From Chitinilyticum litopenaei DSM 21440 (GTDB lineage Bacteria; Pseudomonadota; Gammaproteobacteria; Burkholderiales; Chitinibacteraceae), in assembly GCF_000428145.1 (NCBI RefSeq), contig NZ_ATZJ01000005.1, positions 101,812 through 165,811 on the forward strand: a stretch of DNA of 64,000 bases, in the 5' to 3' direction. Made by a program: the position numbers and the translations under genes. The number at the start of each line of letters is the position of its first letter. Position 1 is the stretch's first letter. The notes under the pieces are model-generated. The model worked only from the letters and a program-made list of their open reading frames with translations, was not told where the DNA came from and ran no database searches. Of this stretch, positions 60,797-64,000 are shown in pieces.

Positions 60797-62449
60797 TTAG
60801 CAGCTCAATCCTTCACGGCCCTGCTCGCGCGCAAAGGCGATGGCGGCTTCGATATAGGACTTGAACAGCGGATGGCCGTCGCGCGGCGTGGAGGTGAACT
60901 CCGGGTGGAACTGGCAGGCGAAGAACCAGCGATGCTCCGGCAGTTCGATGGTTTCCACCAGCTGCTCGGCACCGGCGGACTTGCCGCTGATCCTGAGCCC
61001 TGCCGCTTCCAGGCGCGGCAGATAGTGGTTGTTCACCTCATAGCGATGACGATGACGCTCGGTGATTTCCGCGGCGCCATAAATCCGCGCGGCCAGCGAG
61101 CCGGGCTGCAGATTGCACTGCTGCGAACCCAGACGCATGGTGCCGCCCATGTTCGAATTCTCGTCACGCTTCTCGATCTTGCCGTCGTGATTGACCCATT
61201 CGTCGATCAGTGCCACCACCGGATAGTCGGTTTCCAGATCGAATTCGGTGGAGTTGGCACCAGCCAGACCCGCCACATCGCGTGCAAACTCGATCAGCGC
61301 AATCTGCATGCCCAGGCAGATACCCAGGTAGGGGATATTGTGCTCGCGGGCGTACTTCACGGCGACGATTTTGCCTTCCACGCCACGCTTGCCAAAACCG
61401 CCCGGCACCAGAATGGCATCCATGCTGGCCAGCTGTGCCGGACCTTCGGTTTCCAGCGACTCGGAATCAACGAAATGGATTTTCACCTCGCTGCCCGTGT
61501 GGATGCCGGCATGCTTGAGCGCCTCGATCAGCGACTTGTAGGATTCGGTGAGGTCGACGTACTTGCCAACCATGGCAATATTCACGGTCTGGCTCGGGTT
61601 TTCGATCGCGTTGACGATACGGTCCCACAGACCCAGATCGGCCTTGGGCAGGTCGAGCTGCAGCTGGCGCACGATGATGTCGTCGATGCCCTGCTCGGAA
61701 AGCACGCGCGGAATCATGTAGATCGAATCCATGTCCGGGCAGGATACAACCGCCTTCTCGCTCACGTTGGTAAACAGTGCAATCTTGCGGCGTTCATCGT
61801 CCGGCACCATGCGGTCGGCGCGGCAGATCAGCACATCGGGCTGAATGCCGATTTCACGCAGTTCCTTGACGCTGTGCTGGGTCGGCTTGGTCTTGATTTC
61901 ACCGGCAGCCGCGATATACGGCACATAGGACAGGTGCACGAAACAGGTGTTCTCGCGGCCGAGCGTTACACCCATCTGGCGAATGGCCTCAAGGAAAGGC
62001 AAGGATTCGATATCACCAACGGTGCCGCCCACCTCGATCACCGCCAGCTCGGCGCCGTTGGCGCCCAGATCGATGAAATGCTTGATTTCATCGGTGATGT
62101 GCGGAATGACCTGCACGGTCTTGCCGAGATAGTCGCCGCGACGTTCCTTCTTGATCACCGACTCGTAAATCTGGCCGGTGGTGAAGTTATTGCTCTTCTT
62201 CATCTTGGCGTGGATGAAGCGCTCATAGTGGCCGAGATCCAGATCGGTTTCGGCGCCGTCTTCGGTCACAAATACTTCACCGTGCTGCATCGGGCTCATG
62301 GTGCCCGGGTCGACGTTGATGTAGGGATCCAGCTTCATCATGGTGACCTTGAGGCCACGCGATTCGAGGATGGCCGCAAGTGACGCGGCGGCGATGCCTT
62401 TACCCAGAGAGGAGACAACGCCGCCGGTAACGAAGATGTACTTGGTCAT
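60797..62449 (-). CDS. pyrG: CTP synthase
   Basis: A 550-residue glutamine-dependent enzyme that aminates UTP to CTP. The synthetase domain starts TKYIFVTGGVVSSLGKGIAA; DPYINVDPGTMSPMQHGEVF, IEVGGTVGDIES are present. The glutamine amidotransferase domain has the Cys in YLGICLGMQIA and His-Glu in CQFHPEFTS. It leads the pyrG-kdsA-eno-ftsB block. The start codon at 62449 is unambiguous by family length. Confidence 0.98.
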   Translation of the reverse strand: MTKYIFVTGGVVSSLGKGIAAASLAAILESRGLKVTMMKLDPYINVDPGTMSPMQHGEVFVTEDGAETDLDLGHYERFIHAKMKKSNNFTTGQIYESVIKKERRGDYLGKTVQVIPHITDEIKHFIDLGANGAELAVIEVGGTVGDIESLPFLEAIRQMGVTLGRENTCFVHLSYVPYIAAAGEIKTKPTQHSVKELREIGIQPDVLICRADRMVPDDERRKIALFTNVSEKAVVSCPDMDSIYMIPRVLSEQGIDDIIVRQLQLDLPKADLGLWDRIVNAIENPSQTVNIAMVGKYVDLTESYKSLIEALKHAGIHTGSEVKIHFVDSESLETEGPAQLASMDAILVPGGFGKRGVEGKIVAVKYAREHNIPYLGICLGMQIALIEFARDVAGLAGANSTEFDLETDYPVVALIDEWVNHDGKIEKRDENSNMGGTMRLGSQQCNLQPGSLAARIYGAAEITERHRHRYEVNNHYLPRLEAAGLRISGKSAGAEQLVETIELPEHRWFFACQFHPEFTSTPRDGHPLFKSYIEAAIAFAREQGREGLSC

Positions 62450-62712
62450 GGCAGGATACGCAAATTGGAATCCCGTATTCTATCCGAAGCACGCCCCCCC
62501 CTCAATTCTGGACAAGTCCGCGCGCTTGTGATTCATCAAGCCAAGCGATGGCCGGCACTCCGCCATAACTGTTGCAGCCACCCCCCAACTGGCTGTTCAT
62601 CCTTTCGGGAAAGTGGACATCCCGTCACGGCCCCGCAATAATTACCCACCTACGCATATAGGCGTAAGGAAAACATTTAGCAAGCGCAAATCACTGGAAG
62701 GGTAATAGATCA

Positions 62713-63447
62713 ATGAAAAAAGTTGCACTGGTTACTGGTGGCATGGGTGGCATTGGCACGGCGATCTGCCGCCAGCTGGCCCAGCAGGGTTTTACCGTAG
62801 CTACCACTTATTCGCGCCCGGGCAAGGAAGCTGCCTGGCTGAGCGAGCAGGCTGCAGCAGGATTCCAGTTCCACGCCTATGAATGCGATGTCACCGATTT
62901 TGACGCCTGCACCCGTCTGGCCGAGAAAATCCGCGCCGAACTCGGCGAAGTCGACGTGCTGGTCAACAATGCCGGCATCACCAAGGACGGCACCTTCAAG
63001 CGCATGGACAAGGTGAACTGGGATGCGGTAATCCGTACCAACCTGGATTCGATCTTCAATGTCACTAAGCAGTTTGTCGACAGCATGGCCGAACGCGGCT
63101 GGGGACGGGTCATCAATATCTCGTCGATCAACGGCCAGAAAGGCCAGTTCGGCCAGACCAACTACTCCGCCGCCAAGGCTGGCATGCATGGCTTCACCAT
63201 GGCGCTGGCCCAGGAAGTGGCAAAGAAAGGCGTGACGGTGAATACCATCAGCCCGGGCTATATCGCCACCGACATGGTCATGGCCGTACCGGAAGATGTA
63301 CGCAACAAGATCATTGCCGGCATTCCGGTCAACCGCTTGGGCAAACCGGAAGAAATCGCCGGCCTGATTGGCTACCTGGCCTCCGACATCTCCGGCTTCA
63401 TGACCGGCACCAACCTCGCCATCAACGGTGGTCAGCACATGTGCTGA
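62713..63447 (+). CDS. phaB: Acetoacetyl-CoA reductase PhaB
   Basis: A 244-residue NADPH-dependent SDR reducing acetoacetyl-CoA to (R)-3-hydroxybutyryl-CoA for PHB synthesis. The Rossmann motif is VTGGMGGIG, the catalytic triad is in NISSINGQKGQFGQTNYSAA (Ser, Tyr) then Lys, and the C-terminus FMTGTNLAINGGQHMC is diagnostic of PhaB. The phaC and phaA genes are not in the window. A terminator follows at 63476-63500. Confidence 0.94.
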   Translation: MKKVALVTGGMGGIGTAICRQLAQQGFTVATTYSRPGKEAAWLSEQAAAGFQFHAYECDVTDFDACTRLAEKIRAELGEVDVLVNNAGITKDGTFKRMDKVNWDAVIRTNLDSIFNVTKQFVDSMAERGWGRVINISSINGQKGQFGQTNYSAAKAGMHGFTMALAQEVAKKGVTVNTISPGYIATDMVMAVPEDVRNKIIAGIPVNRLGKPEEIAGLIGYLASDISGFMTGTNLAINGGQHMC

Positions 63448-63475
63448 GCCACTAAGCCGCCAGCAGTTCACCAGC

Positions 63476-63500
63476 AAAAACCCGGCCTAGCCGGGTTTTT
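63476..63500. terminator. Bidirectional terminator after phaB
   Basis: Perfect stem CCCGGCCTAGCCGGG (63481-63495) flanked by AAAAA and TTTTT. It ends phaB and could also stop read-through from the rRNA side. Confidence 0.9.
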
Positions 63501-63690
63501 GCTTGCTAACACCAGGCCTGCAGTTTCATTCCTGAAACCAGTCGCCCCCCTTCTTGCCTGTACCAGTGCCTGCCACCAGAGCGCACAGGCGCGATGTTCA
63601 GCACCATGATCTGTCGCGGCTGCAGCAGCAGCCCCGCACTCTCCTATTTACCGCCGGGAAATGAAGGCAAGCAAATACGCCCCCAGTTCA

Positions 63691-63739
63691 ACGTATCCAG
63701 CTGGAAGCCAGTGGCTTATTGGCTCACAGGGCATTACCC
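63691..63739. repeat. Family A palindrome, copy 14 (degenerate)
   Basis: Right arm TTGGCTCACAGGGCATTACC is recognisable; the left arm CGTATCCAGCTGGAAGCCAG is weakly matched. Called with low confidence. Confidence 0.4.
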
Positions 63740-63825
63740 CCCTCTAGCAAGAAAGGGCATTTTGCCGGCATGCGCGACCCGCGTTTATTCTGGATTTGCG
63801 CTTGTATACCCAGAGCACATAAAGC

Positions 63826-63859
63826 AAAAGCCCCGGTCTCTTTCGAAACCGGGGCTTTT
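63826..63859 (-). terminator. rRNA operon terminator
   Basis: Stem AAAAGCCCCGGT (63826-63837) pairs with ACCGGGGCTTTT (63848-63859); on the minus strand the T-rich arm comes last. It lies 9 bp past the 3' end of the 5S gene. Confidence 0.9.
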
Positions 63860-63867
63860 CATGGGGA

Positions 63868-63982
63868 GTCTGGCGATGTCCTACTTTCACACAGGCAATC
63901 TGCACTATCATCGGCGCTGAGGCGTTTCACCGTCCTGTTCGGGATGGGAAGGGGTGGGACCACCTCGCTAAGGTCACCAGAC
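63868..63982 (-). rRNA. rrf: 5S ribosomal RNA
   Basis: A 115-nt 5S rRNA on the minus strand, with 5' GTCTGGTGACCTTAGCGAGG pairing to 3' ACATCGCCAGAC. The internal CCATCCCGAACAGGACGGTG and GAAACGCCTCAGCGCCGATG are universal 5S features. The 23S gene would lie right of the window, as only 18 bp of upstream spacer remain. Confidence 0.97.
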
Positions 63983-64000
63983 ATTAACTTGTCAGGAGTG

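Larger units (their letters stand above)
63448..63867. other. Intergenic region between phaB and the 5S rRNA gene
   Basis: A 420-bp gap. It contains the phaB terminator (63476-63500), a GGCTGCAGCAGCAGCC hairpin near 63622, a degraded family A palindrome (63691-63739) and the rRNA operon terminator (63826-63859). No gene is seen. Confidence 0.7.

Noticed and set aside
59849..62383. An 844-codon plus-strand open frame opposite kdsA and pyrG
   Set aside because: It spans two real genes and their gap in antisense; no motif and typical shadow composition.

Overview
This 64 kb window is GC-rich chromosomal DNA from a betaproteobacterium, most likely of the Neisseriales type (Chromobacteriaceae/Chitinibacteraceae-like). 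The lineage call is an inference from a betaproteobacterial proteasome homologue (BPH), a DUF2863 protein, the fur/bamE/dapB and pyrG-kdsA-eno-ftsB gene orders, adjacent aat and bpt, phaB, and Neisseria dRS3-like repeats. No prophage, CRISPR array, tRNA or intact transposase is visible. A 5S rRNA gene sits at the right edge, on the minus strand.

Layout. 1-17 kb: the start of smc, a SYLF lipid-binding protein, dps behind a 240-bp MITE and an FNR-type promoter, a GT4 glycosyltransferase, a DJ-1/PfpI protein, a YkgJ protein, DUF2863, a poly-HAMP chemoreceptor, a CPBP protease, homospermidine synthase, a TerB/DUF697-like protein and a tandem pair of paralogues I do not recognise. 17.4-21.9 kb: a tightly packed operon with three different photolyase/cryptochrome families plus a DUF2256 mini-protein. 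22-24.4 kb: a secreted protein, Hsp33 and BPH. 24.7-32.7 kb: an all-plus-strand envelope block with a LolD/MacB-like ATPase, FtsX-like permease, LiaI-like membrane protein, LolA-like periplasmic protein, MFS transporter, outer-membrane barrel and LytS/LytTR two-component pair. 33-43.5 kb: YkgJ, PncC, an orphan substrate-binding lipoprotein overlapping a PAS-GGDEF-EAL protein, Orn, a Ste24-type protease, PhhB, RsgA and DUF2062. 43.7-50.1 kb: relA, a dCache chemoreceptor and uvrB. 50.6-54 kb: bpt-aat-fur divergent from bamE-dapB. 54-63.5 kb: pyk, a MaoC hydratase, a MocR regulator, ftsB, eno, kdsA, pyrG and phaB.

The most unusual layer is the repeats. I see (A) about 15 copies of a roughly 49-bp imperfect palindrome with GGGTAT/ATACCC ends, between genes or at their edges; (B) CACAGAG-type inverted repeats; (C) dRS3-like elements built on CGTCATTCCCGC. 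B and C share the same outer terminal inverted repeat (CCTGATTAG, 7-nt spacer, CTCAGCAAA) around different cores, which suggests one modular non-autonomous element. (D) is a 240-bp MITE with 24-bp perfect terminal repeats, inserted between a perfect FNR-box promoter and dps.

Functionally the window combines housekeeping (CTP, enolase, KDO, lysine, cell division, ribosome assembly) with stress and signalling: DNA photorepair, redox chaperone, stringent response, two chemoreceptors and c-di-GMP turnover. The best candidates for undescribed biology are the photolyase quartet, the shared-end repeat modules, the FNR-driven mini-ORF upstream of dps, the Lol-like export block, the SBP/GGDEF-EAL pair and the 16-17 kb paralogue family.
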